Below, in pieces: positions 6,701 through 12,655 of a stretch of DNA of 12,753 nucleotides; the stretch's first letter is position 1; each line of letters begins with the position of its first letter. The stretch is from DASVHS01 sp036390755 (GTDB lineage: Bacteria; Acidobacteriota; Thermoanaerobaculia; Gp7-AA8). The notes beneath the pieces are model-generated. The model was not told the DNA's origin. It searched no databases and saw nothing but the letters and a program-made list of their open reading frames with translations. The stretch spans positions 1-12,753 of the forward strand of contig DASWBH010000044.1 in NCBI GenBank assembly GCA_036390755.1, in the 5' to 3' direction. Position numbers and translations under genes: made by a program.

Positions 6701-7772
6701 ACCGCATGCGTATGCGGTCAACGGCACATATACGGTCACGTTGACGGTGTTCAACGGAGCCGCCACGCAGAGTTACAGCGGATCAGTCCGCGTCGGCAAC
6801 ACGCCTCCGCCCCCGCCGCCCCCGCCACCACCCGACCGGTGCGCCCTCAACTCGAGCAACTTCAGCCTCCGCTATTCGGCCGCGGCGGGCGGCAGCGGCT
6901 GCAGCAGCGCGACGAACTCGACGTGCAAGAACGGCGAAACGCTCTCCTTCATCGTCGACACGACCGGCTCATGCCCGACGAACACGTTTGCGTGGGTGTT
7001 CCCGGACGGCACCGCCAGCGGTCCGCAGACCACGCACAGCTTCTCGGCGACCGGCTCGCACCTCGTCACGGTGACGATTACCAACAGCGTGATGCAGCCG
7101 GTGCAGAAGACGGTCGTCGTCAACACCTCCGATAACCCCGGCTCGTGCCAGACGATCTCGGCGAACGTCTCGCTGTTCATCGACTACTTCAATCCGAGCC
7201 ACACCTGCGGTCCGCTGTCGAACTCCGCCTGCGCCGCCGGCGAATCGCTGAGTTTCACCGTTCAGCAGAGCTTCCCGTATGACATCGGCTGCGCGAATCA
7301 CAGTTTCGACTGGGACTTCGGCGACGGCTCGCCGCACGCGAGCACGCGCGACGTCGTTCACCAGTTCCCGTCCGGCGGAGCCACGTTCAACGTGAAGTGC
7401 ACCGTCAGCAACGGGCAGCAGACCGTCACGCTCGTGCAGCCGGTCGCGATCAGCGGCAACCCCGGCCAGGGTGACGCGCAGATCGACATCGCGTTCGAGT
7501 CGGGCAGCTCGCCGCAGCAGTTCAAGTTCACCGCGATCGTGGATGAGGCAAACGCCGGCAAGGCCGCATCGTACACGTGGGACTTCGGCGAAACCGGTGG
7601 AACACCGTTCACCACGGCTGACAAATCGGTCAGCTACGCGTACAAGACGTCGGGCAAGTTCAACGTGACGCTCAAGGTCTTCGACGCATCGAACGTCCTG
7701 CTCGGGCCGCCGAAGACGGTCACGGTCACGGTGAGTGACAGACGCCGCGCGGTACGCGGCGGCAAGCACTGA
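3771..7772 (+). CDS. Secreted multidomain PKD-repeat protein, 1333 residues
   Basis: Probably a cell-surface or extracellular adhesion or scaffold protein. With GTG 3771 as start, residues 1-23 form a signal peptide (MTQTLRRISG, hydrophobic core, AYG before QN). Residues about 24-465 are beta-rich, with phrases such as DQGYVYIAAT and RVYIRVGSSVFAYN suggesting a propeller; this part is tentative. From about 470 onward come PKD-like beta-sandwich domains, marked by W511DFG, W621, W726, W835, W956TFGDG, W1075VFPDG, W1181DFGDG and W1270DFGE. Ten consecutive prolines (1012-1021) form a rigid linker. Three consecutive domains share a four-cysteine pattern, described under the repeat entry. The protein ends with the basic tail RRRAVRGGKH. 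No catalytic domain or membrane anchor is visible. PKD domains in other bacteria mediate protein-protein or protein-carbohydrate contact; the ligand here is unknown. The gene stands alone between two terminators. Confidence 0.88.
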   Translation: MTQTLRRISGFVFVFALAFSAYGQNWAKPAKTPNTPVPCAGCTGVLPDALTVGYGPGMTFLGRFLDSDNTTDFQGTFRTGRAAEVQVSDALNRVYIRVGSSVFAYNKDLFFQRLESGEALLPSTAVPVKPSNARPAGQVETFLKWDEWFAPEFTSATCPGTSTSPTCWQTPKQDGQDRIVAFDVDDQGYVYIAATIFGWGIVKDNLTTGSAGFMTTQSQVIGNVNSKSPFAIGTAKGSRQYAFVSGNSSSVWDVTNRKAPVFMRTMPIPLQWFAKNSDQTVVGATDAAGTFSIYTADQLAAGGQPLATEAGCRGASSDGSAFYTSKVGPNGLSIITYTPTGTGGYTRREDPAGVSLSVSSIQVGAGFITISGTDSGGAWDARVFRLSNGTPTAIAIASVPAPQTQYTSYFRNYYSSPPILPPATYVKPFISNLQDGVVARANGGRIYLIICDYGLGDVYELPAGPTVAITKTQVGTVNPNTPADRNAKIFYGDPLQFVGTSTDATATTLSWDFGNPESGIANTIQLPAGQLTPVPPLQYSNLTPAKINTKTVATNALANPAIKGTIPIALTMPTVAFKIAGQTAASLIFTQPNASSPAPIVVGDSFVDASDGRGESHFVDWNIDGVSNKLTPVDPTSGQPILQPVGQCGAHTLAFTAHYGPYSGTGAALATIPGPTGVVDFPVALNLGYTVQPFAAALTLASSNASAITFNDASRFADRTGITYQWSVIDANGGSVPFTPTTGVTTPSALPVLPLGVPKSLFGTQRNLRVQLTLTSATPLLGCTTQTSTAVSSPLNGPDPVDLVPTGVCANAPCSFTASSASGVDPVADGWTFAWQVLNSLGQPATPGTDYTAVPLTQKTLNLAFMARGTFTIQLTVNNPVGVATKTSQPITVTTPVISCKPLTPNAWTVGYAGTTSGCGVGTACTAGETISFFAGSPLGFNDGYDPLCAAHTFTWTFGDGQPAVTGQTSADGFGAAPHAYAVNGTYTVTLTVFNGAATQSYSGSVRVGNTPPPPPPPPPPDRCALNSSNFSLRYSAAAGGSGCSSATNSTCKNGETLSFIVDTTGSCPTNTFAWVFPDGTASGPQTTHSFSATGSHLVTVTITNSVMQPVQKTVVVNTSDNPGSCQTISANVSLFIDYFNPSHTCGPLSNSACAAGESLSFTVQQSFPYDIGCANHSFDWDFGDGSPHASTRDVVHQFPSGGATFNVKCTVSNGQQTVTLVQPVAISGNPGQGDAQIDIAFESGSSPQQFKFTAIVDEANAGKAASYTWDFGETGGTPFTTADKSVSYAYKTSGKFNVTLKVFDASNVLLGPPKTVTVTVSDRRRAVRGGKH
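6468..7470 (+). repeat. Three tandem four-cysteine PKD-like units in the 3771 protein
   Basis: This is a protein-level repeat. Unit 1 has Cys 900, 919, 925 and 949; unit 2 has Cys 1024, 1044, 1052 and 1068; unit 3 has Cys 1126, 1146, 1154 and 1174. In all three, the third Cys is followed after two residues by Gly-Glu, and the fourth Cys stands exactly seven residues before the Trp of the W-x-F-x-D-G motif. The Cys1-Cys2 spacing is 18 or 19 residues throughout. The units are diverged in sequence, so this is an old duplication under constraint rather than a recent DNA repeat. Two disulfides per unit are likely. The following last PKD domain (Trp 1270) lacks these cysteines. Confidence 0.8.
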
Positions 7773-7798
7773 CGTCGCCCGACGATCGCTCTCCTGAC

Positions 7799-7830
7799 AG
7801 TGGCGGGCTTCGGCCCGCCACTTCGTTTTT
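7799..7830 (+). terminator. Intrinsic terminator of the PKD protein gene
   Basis: A perfect ten-pair stem (7799-7808 with 7813-7822) is closed by a C(TTCG)G tetraloop, one of the most stable hairpin caps. It is followed by TCG and five T (7826-7830). The slight interruption of the T tract lowers certainty a little. Confidence 0.87.
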
Positions 7831-7835
7831 GCACC

Positions 7836-7841
7836 TACAAT
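7836..7841 (+). promoter_or_regulatory. -10-like box directly before the ABC ATPase gene
   Basis: TACAAT (5/6 of the consensus) ends seven bases before the ATG at 7849 and overlaps the alternative ATG at 7840. No Shine-Dalgarno precedes either ATG. If active, transcription would begin at or next to 7849 and produce a leaderless message. There is no recognisable -35 at standard spacing, because that position falls within the terminator hairpin. Confidence 0.4.
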
Positions 7842-7848
7842 GACGCCG

Positions 7849-9072
7849 ATGGAAGCCGCCGTTCGCGCCGCGAACGTTTCGAAGCACTACGACGTCTATC
7901 GCCGTCCTGCCGACCGGCTGATCGAGATGGTGACGCGACGCGCGCGCCACACGTCATTCCCTGCGCTGGAGGATGTGTCGTTCGACGTCCAGCGCGGTGA
8001 GACCGTGGGCGTCATCGGACAGAACGGCGCCGGCAAGAGCACGCTTCTGAAGCTGCTGTGCGGCGTCACGCGGCCAACGTCGGGGAAGATCGAAACGCAC
8101 GGGACGATCGCCTCGATCCTCGAGCTGGGCACCGGCTTTCATCCCGAATTCTCCGGACGCGACAACGCCGCCCTCAACGCCGCCATCCTCGGGCTGACGG
8201 CCGACGAGGTGAAGCAGCGCCTCCCGGCAATCCTCGAGTTCTCGGAGCTCGGCGACTTCATCGAACGGCCGGTGAAAACCTATTCGTCCGGCATGTACAT
8301 GCGCCTCGCGTTCTCCGTTGCCGTGAACGTCGATCCGGAGATTCTCGTGATCGATGAAGCGCTCGCCGTCGGCGACGGTCATTTTCAGAAGAAGTGCATG
8401 GACAAGATCCGCGACTTCCAGGAGCGCGGCAAGACGATCCTGTTCTGCTCCCACGCGCTCTACTACATCAACGCGATCTGCCGGCGGACGCTCTGGCTGG
8501 ACCACGGCCGCGCCGTGCGGTTCGGTCCTTCGACCGACGTGGTGCACGATTACGAGACGTTCCTGCTCCAGAAGGATCGGGAGCATCCCGCTGCGGGCGA
8601 CGCCGCCGCCGAGCGAGCGCCGTCACCCGTGAGGATCTCGTCGATCACCGTTTGCGACGCGGCCGGTGCCGAGCGCGCGACGTTCGCACACGGAGACGAC
8701 GTGGTCGTCCGGCTGCGCATTCATTCCGACGATCCGGAACAGGCCATCCATCTGATCGTCGGCGTCGACCGTAGCGCCGACGACCTGCAGTGCTTCGCGA
8801 TCGGAACGCACGAGGACGGGTTGCCACCGCTTTCCGGCGCATCCGAATACGACGTTCGGCTGCAGCTGATGAGCGTGCCGCTGCTCCGCGGCGACTACAG
8901 CGTGATCGCGTATGTCGGCGACGAGAACGCGATGACCGTGTTCGACCGGCACGACGTGCGGCCGGCGTTCTCCATTGCCGGCGATCGGTGGGAGATCGGC
9001 CTGATCTCCGTGCGCCATCGATGGGAGCGCACGGGCGTGCAGTCCGCCGCAGCGGCTCCCGCCGCGCGATGA
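7849..9072 (+). CDS. wzt: Wzt-type ABC transporter ATPase with C-terminal cargo-binding domain
   Basis: ATPase subunit of a polysaccharide (O-antigen/teichoic-acid type) exporter, acting on the cytoplasmic face of the inner membrane with a Wzm-type permease. Counted from ATG 7849 (407 residues): Walker A GQNGAGKST at 57-65, signature YSSGM at 145-149, Walker B ending in D169-E170, and switch histidine H202 in LFCSH. The phrases LGTGFHPEFSGRDN and IDEALAVGD are typical of the Wzt/TagH/KpsT branch. Residues about 260-393 form an additional beta-rich domain matching the Wzt C-terminal domain, which in O8/O9a-type systems recognises the modified end of the glycan. An ATG at 7840 would add three residues; 7849 is preferred because a -10-like box overlaps 7840. 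The gene overlaps the next by four bases (ATGA). No permease gene is in the window. Confidence 0.9.
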   Translation: MEAAVRAANVSKHYDVYRRPADRLIEMVTRRARHTSFPALEDVSFDVQRGETVGVIGQNGAGKSTLLKLLCGVTRPTSGKIETHGTIASILELGTGFHPEFSGRDNAALNAAILGLTADEVKQRLPAILEFSELGDFIERPVKTYSSGMYMRLAFSVAVNVDPEILVIDEALAVGDGHFQKKCMDKIRDFQERGKTILFCSHALYYINAICRRTLWLDHGRAVRFGPSTDVVHDYETFLLQKDREHPAAGDAAAERAPSPVRISSITVCDAAGAERATFAHGDDVVVRLRIHSDDPEQAIHLIVGVDRSADDLQCFAIGTHEDGLPPLSGASEYDVRLQLMSVPLLRGDYSVIAYVGDENAMTVFDRHDVRPAFSIAGDRWEIGLISVRHRWERTGVQSAAAAPAAR

Positions 9073-10100
9073 TCTCGCTGCTCGTCATCAACTATCGCTC
9101 CGCGCCGCTGGCGATCGATGCGATTCGCTCTGCACGTGCCGCAACGGACGGCGAGCTTCAGGTCGTCGTCGTCGACAACAGCGTTGACGCGTCCGAGGCC
9201 GATCGCCTGCGCGGTCATTCGGATGTCCTCCTCACACCCGACCGCAATCTCGGTTATGCAGGCGCAATCAACGCGGGGCGCGCGCGCTGTCGCGGCGAGG
9301 TGATCGTCGTTGCGAACGCCGATGTGGTGTTCAGCCCGGCTTCGATCGACAAGCTCGCGGGCGAGCTCGATCGCGCCGCTGTCGCCGGACCGGCGCTCTT
9401 CTGGGATGACGCGATGAAGTGGATGCTCCCGCCGAGCGAGCTCCACACCTCACGGGAGAAACTCGGCGAGGCAATCGCTTCGCGCAGTGCATGGTTAGCG
9501 CGACGTCGGGATCGCCGGCGGATCGCCGCACGACTTCACTTCTGGTCGGCGACCTGGACCGTCGAGACGCGTGCGATCTCCGGCGCCGTGATGGCGATTC
9601 GCGCCGCAGACTTCGACGCGATCGGCGGTTTCGACGAGCGGTTTCCGCTGTACTTCGAGGAAAACGATTTCCTGCGCCGCATGACAAAGCGCGGAAAGCG
9701 GATCGCGTATGTGCCGTCCGCGCGCTGCCGCCACATCTTTAACCAGAGCGCGGGCAGCGAGAGCGAGCGCGCCGCCGCCGCGTACGCCGATTCCGAGATG
9801 CGCTACCTCGAGAAATGGCACGGCCGCACACTCGCTCGTCTCGCAAAAGCGATCGAGCGGCCGCGACCGTCGCCCGATCCTCAGCGCGTGAACGGTCCGC
9901 TCGACGTGCCGCCGCGCGCGCTCGTGGAAGCGTCGCCGCTGCCTTCGTTCGAAACCGCCGCCGGGCACTTCCCGACATCTGCTGCGGTCGACATCCCGCC
10001 GGAGGTCTGGAGCGCGTACCGCTCCCCGGTGCTTTACCTGCGCGTGATCGACCCTCCGACGCGGCGCGTGCTCGCAACCTACGCTCGTTACAAGAGTTGA
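9069..10100 (+). CDS. GT2-family glycosyltransferase (rhamnosyltransferase-like), 343 residues
   Basis: Predicted inverting glycosyltransferase, GT-A fold, adding a sugar from a nucleotide donor to the growing glycan on the cytoplasmic side. It shows SLLVINYRS at the N-terminus, the nucleotide-binding VVVVDNS (D36), NLGYAGAINAG at 60-70, and NAD (83-85) in place of the DXD metal site, as is usual in WbbL/rhamnosyltransferase-like members. The acceptor and catalytic region has SGAVMAIR, GGFDE (186-190) and YFEEND (195-200), then a conserved H222. Residues about 260-343 form a C-terminal extension with Pro-rich linkers and a final VLYLRVIDPPTRRVL segment that I cannot assign. The ATG overlaps the ATPase stop (ATGA), so translation is probably coupled. 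The donor and acceptor sugars cannot be deduced. Confidence 0.87.
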   Translation: MISLLVINYRSAPLAIDAIRSARAATDGELQVVVVDNSVDASEADRLRGHSDVLLTPDRNLGYAGAINAGRARCRGEVIVVANADVVFSPASIDKLAGELDRAAVAGPALFWDDAMKWMLPPSELHTSREKLGEAIASRSAWLARRRDRRRIAARLHFWSATWTVETRAISGAVMAIRAADFDAIGGFDERFPLYFEENDFLRRMTKRGKRIAYVPSARCRHIFNQSAGSESERAAAAYADSEMRYLEKWHGRTLARLAKAIERPRPSPDPQRVNGPLDVPPRALVEASPLPSFETAAGHFPTSAAVDIPPEVWSAYRSPVLYLRVIDPPTRRVLATYARYKS

Positions 10101-10101
10101 T

Positions 10102-10107
10102 TAGAAT
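10102..10107 (+). promoter_or_regulatory. -10-like box before the GT/methyltransferase fusion gene
   Basis: TAGAAT (5/6) starts two bases after the stop of the preceding gene and ends nine bases before the ATG at 10117. No Shine-Dalgarno lies between, and no good -35 is seen at standard spacing. An internal promoter giving a near-leaderless message is possible; the gene may also simply be read through from upstream. Confidence 0.35.
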
Positions 10108-10116
10108 GGACGGGAT

Positions 10117-11607
10117 ATGACCGGCTCGACCAGCGTCTCCGTGCTGGTGCCGCTCACCGGCACGACGTCCGTCTCGGCGACGCGCGAGGCCATCGAGCGT
10201 TATCTCGAGACGACCGGCTTCACCTTCGAGATCATCACGGCCGAGGCCACAACCTACGGCGCGTCGGTGCGGAAGGGTGTGTCGGATGCGACCGGCAGCG
10301 TCATCGTCATCGTGGACCCGTCGCTGCCGTATCCGGTCAGCGCGATCGGCGATGCCGTCGCGATGATCGACTCCGGCGCGACCGAGGTCGTGTTCGGGAC
10401 GACGGCGCGCGACGGCCGGCATCGCTCGCCGGCACTTCTCCGCTGGCTGCTCGTCGATGTGTTGCCCGATCCGCTGCTGCGTCTGAAGGCGTTCTCGTCG
10501 ACGGCGGCGAAGCTGGTCTTGTCGGAGACGAAGCTCGAGGGCGCGACGTGCGATCTCGAGATCGCGTACCTCGTCAACAAGTACGGTTTCCGCGTGGAGC
10601 GATTAGCCGTCGAGCCGGGCCCGAGCCACGGGCCCGCCTTCGCGACGACGAGCGGTGCGCTCGCCGCGATGAAGATCCGGCTGACGGACCGGAAGATGGG
10701 CTACCGGGCGGCGCGGCGATGCCCCGTGTGTTTCTCGAACGAAGTGTGGACGTTCGCGCAGGTGCCGGGGAACGTGATCCGCGCCTGCGGCCGATGCAAA
10801 TGCCGTTACCTGAATCAATTCACGGATGGCGACGACACGCATCCGGTCCGGCGCGTCCTTCGTCCGCATGCTCCGTCGAACGACCCGGTCGAAGAGCCGC
10901 ACTCGGAGACGGCGCGCGAGCGCACCAGTGCGCGGCGGATCTCGATCATCCGCAAGCGCCTCACGGCGCGAGCGCGCCTGCTCGAGATCGGGGTTCGCGA
11001 CGGCTCATTCGGGCTCGCCGCGGTCCGGGACTACGAGTACGTGGGAATCGATCCCGCTGCGACAGTGGCGCGCCACGCGCGCGGGCGCGGCCTCGAGGTC
11101 TACTGCGCGACTCTGGCGAACTTCGTCAACACGGGGCCGGCGTTCGACGCGATCACGCTCTTCCACGTGTTCGAGAACATGCCCGATCCGCATGACGCGC
11201 TGGCGCGCATCAAGGATCTGATGAAGCCCGGCGGCGTTCTCTTCCTGACCACGTTCGACACCGAAGGGGTGCTCTATCTGCTGACGGAGCGCAATCAGTT
11301 GCCGCACAACTTCCGCACGCATCTGATCCTCTACTCGCGCTCGGCGCTCATCGAGCTGCTCGAGAATTCCGGCTTCGAGATCGCGCACATCGGACCGGAC
11401 TTCGAATATCGCGATCACAAGTTCCTCCGCCACTGGCTGGCGAACCGCGCGAATTTCGTCTGGAGCATCGCCCGCACGGTGCTGCCGGTTCTTCCTGACC
11501 CGCTGCTCGTCAGCTCCGGCTCGATCCGCATCGTCGCGAGACGCCGCGCCGGCACCCCGGTGAACGTCCGCGCGATCCGCTCGGTCGAACCGACGCATGC
11601 CCGCTGA
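10117..11607 (+). CDS. Fusion: degenerate DPM1-like GT domain, zinc ribbon, SAM methyltransferase (496 residues)
   Basis: Predicted glycan-modifying methyltransferase with an N-terminal glycosyltransferase relic. Residues 1-170 follow the dolichol-phosphate-mannose-synthase pattern (SVLVPLTG, then YGASVRKGVSDATGS, then SLPYP, then LEIAYLVNKYGFRVERL). However, the VDDGS nucleotide-binding stretch is missing: only about five residues separate EII from YGASVRKG. The usual DAD metal motif reads DPS (67-69). This domain is therefore probably not catalytic. A zinc ribbon follows, with C202-C205 and C224-C227. Residues about 285-475 are a class I SAM methyltransferase: LLEIGVRDGSFG (288-299) for SAM binding, D312 at the end of the second strand, FHVFENMPDP at 349-358, and KPGGVLFLTTF. 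The ATG has no Shine-Dalgarno. Next to a Wzt ATPase, O-methylation of the exported glycan is the natural inference; the substrate is unknown. Confidence 0.83.
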   Translation: MTGSTSVSVLVPLTGTTSVSATREAIERYLETTGFTFEIITAEATTYGASVRKGVSDATGSVIVIVDPSLPYPVSAIGDAVAMIDSGATEVVFGTTARDGRHRSPALLRWLLVDVLPDPLLRLKAFSSTAAKLVLSETKLEGATCDLEIAYLVNKYGFRVERLAVEPGPSHGPAFATTSGALAAMKIRLTDRKMGYRAARRCPVCFSNEVWTFAQVPGNVIRACGRCKCRYLNQFTDGDDTHPVRRVLRPHAPSNDPVEEPHSETARERTSARRISIIRKRLTARARLLEIGVRDGSFGLAAVRDYEYVGIDPAATVARHARGRGLEVYCATLANFVNTGPAFDAITLFHVFENMPDPHDALARIKDLMKPGGVLFLTTFDTEGVLYLLTERNQLPHNFRTHLILYSRSALIELLENSGFEIAHIGPDFEYRDHKFLRHWLANRANFVWSIARTVLPVLPDPLLVSSGSIRIVARRRAGTPVNVRAIRSVEPTHAR

Positions 11608-12601
11608 CGCCGCGGGGCGCTTCGCTGTCCGGCGCTTCCAGCGCGGCGACGAGACAGCGATCCTCGATCTCTTCGCGCGCTCTTTTCACTCGACGCAAAC
11701 TCCCGAGCAGTGGCGGTGGAAGTACGAGGATGATCCCTACGGAGCGGAACATATCAGCGTTGCGTTTGACGCAAACGACTCACTCGTCGGCCACTATGCC
11801 GGATATCCGGTCGCATTCGTTCGCGACGGGCGCGACGTGCTCGCGCACCAGATCGGCGACACGATGACGGACCGCTCCGTCCGCCACATCGGCCGCGGCC
11901 CCACGAGCATCCTCGGCCGGACCGCTCTGCACTTTTACGAGACCTTCTGTGAAGGGCGGATTGCGTTCAACTACGGCTTCAACGTCGACAACATCCAGAG
12001 GTTCTCGCTGCGTTTTCTTCGCAGCACGCGCGTGGAGAGCGTCGCGTACCGTTTGCGCGACCTCCAAAAGGATCCGCTGCGGGGGCTCTCGCGGCTGGAG
12101 CGCTACGCGCGCGGAATCGGGTTTCAACTGGTCCGCGAAACATCGGTGGAGTGGGACGAGCTCTTCGCTCGCGTGTCGCGCCACTACGGTTTTCTCGTTC
12201 GTCGCGATGCGAGGTACGTTTCGTGGCGCTACTTCGCGCGGCCCGGCGCTCCGTATATCGTCGTTGCGATGCGCAAGTGGCACCGGCTGGCCGGTTGGCT
12301 GGTCTTTCGCCTTCGCGACGATCGGATCACGATCGGCGATCTGCTCCTCGATCCCGATCACGCCGAGGTTTTCGGCGCGGCGCTGCGGCACCTGGTCACG
12401 CAGTTTCCGGCGGCCGCGATCGAGATGTGGTGTCCGCCGCGTCCGCGCTGGATGGCCGAGCTCATCGACTCGCTGCGCTTCGAACGACATCGTGAACCGC
12501 AGGACCTCGGCGTCATGTGTGTTCCATTTGTGGACGGCGAAGCACCGGCGCGGATCGCCGAGTCGCTGTACTACACGATGGGCGACGGCGACCTGTTCTG
12601 A
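11597..12601 (+). CDS. GNAT-like acyltransferase of polysaccharide-cluster type, 334 residues
   Basis: Probably transfers an acetyl or other acyl group, perhaps to a sugar of the exported glycan. The N-terminal half resembles a GNAT domain: VRRFQRGDETAILDLF at 11-26, WRWKYEDDPYG at 39-49, a strand with VGHYAGYPV, then IGDTMTD (86-92) and RGPTSILG, which occupies the CoA-binding position. FNYGFNVDN follows at 124-132. The C-terminal half has YVSWRYFARP at 207-216, echoing the WRWKY motif and typical of two-lobed GNAT-like proteins in exopolysaccharide clusters. The ATG overlaps the end of the fusion gene by 11 bases in another frame, indicating an operon with probable translational coupling. 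Substrate and catalytic residues are not identifiable here; a FemAB-like aminoacyl transfer is a less likely alternative. Confidence 0.75.
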   Translation: MPADAAGRFAVRRFQRGDETAILDLFARSFHSTQTPEQWRWKYEDDPYGAEHISVAFDANDSLVGHYAGYPVAFVRDGRDVLAHQIGDTMTDRSVRHIGRGPTSILGRTALHFYETFCEGRIAFNYGFNVDNIQRFSLRFLRSTRVESVAYRLRDLQKDPLRGLSRLERYARGIGFQLVRETSVEWDELFARVSRHYGFLVRRDARYVSWRYFARPGAPYIVVAMRKWHRLAGWLVFRLRDDRITIGDLLLDPDHAEVFGAALRHLVTQFPAAAIEMWCPPRPRWMAELIDSLRFERHREPQDLGVMCVPFVDGEAPARIAESLYYTMGDGDLF

Positions 12602-12639
12602 AGCTGGATCGCCTTCTGCATCGACGCGCTCAGCAGTGG

Positions 12640-12645
12640 CAGAAT
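12640..12645 (+). promoter_or_regulatory. -10-like box before the response-regulator gene
   Basis: CAGAAT (4/6) ends ten bases before the ATG at 12656, again with no Shine-Dalgarno between. It is the weakest of three similar boxes in the right half of the window. Nothing else is visible in the 54-base gap 12602-12655, and no terminator follows the GNAT-like gene. Confidence 0.25.
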
Positions 12646-12655
12646 GTTCAGCGCC

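Noticed and set aside
6804..6833. Run of ten proline codons, considered as a simple-sequence repeat
   Set aside because: Codons are mixed (CCT, CCG, CCC, CCA), so it is a protein-level linker rather than a slippage-prone DNA repeat.
8790..9068. 93-residue N-terminal extension of the GT2 frame
   Set aside because: Arg/Ala-rich out-of-frame reading of the ATPase gene. The GT-A fold begins exactly at ATG 9069, with the usual ATGA overlap.
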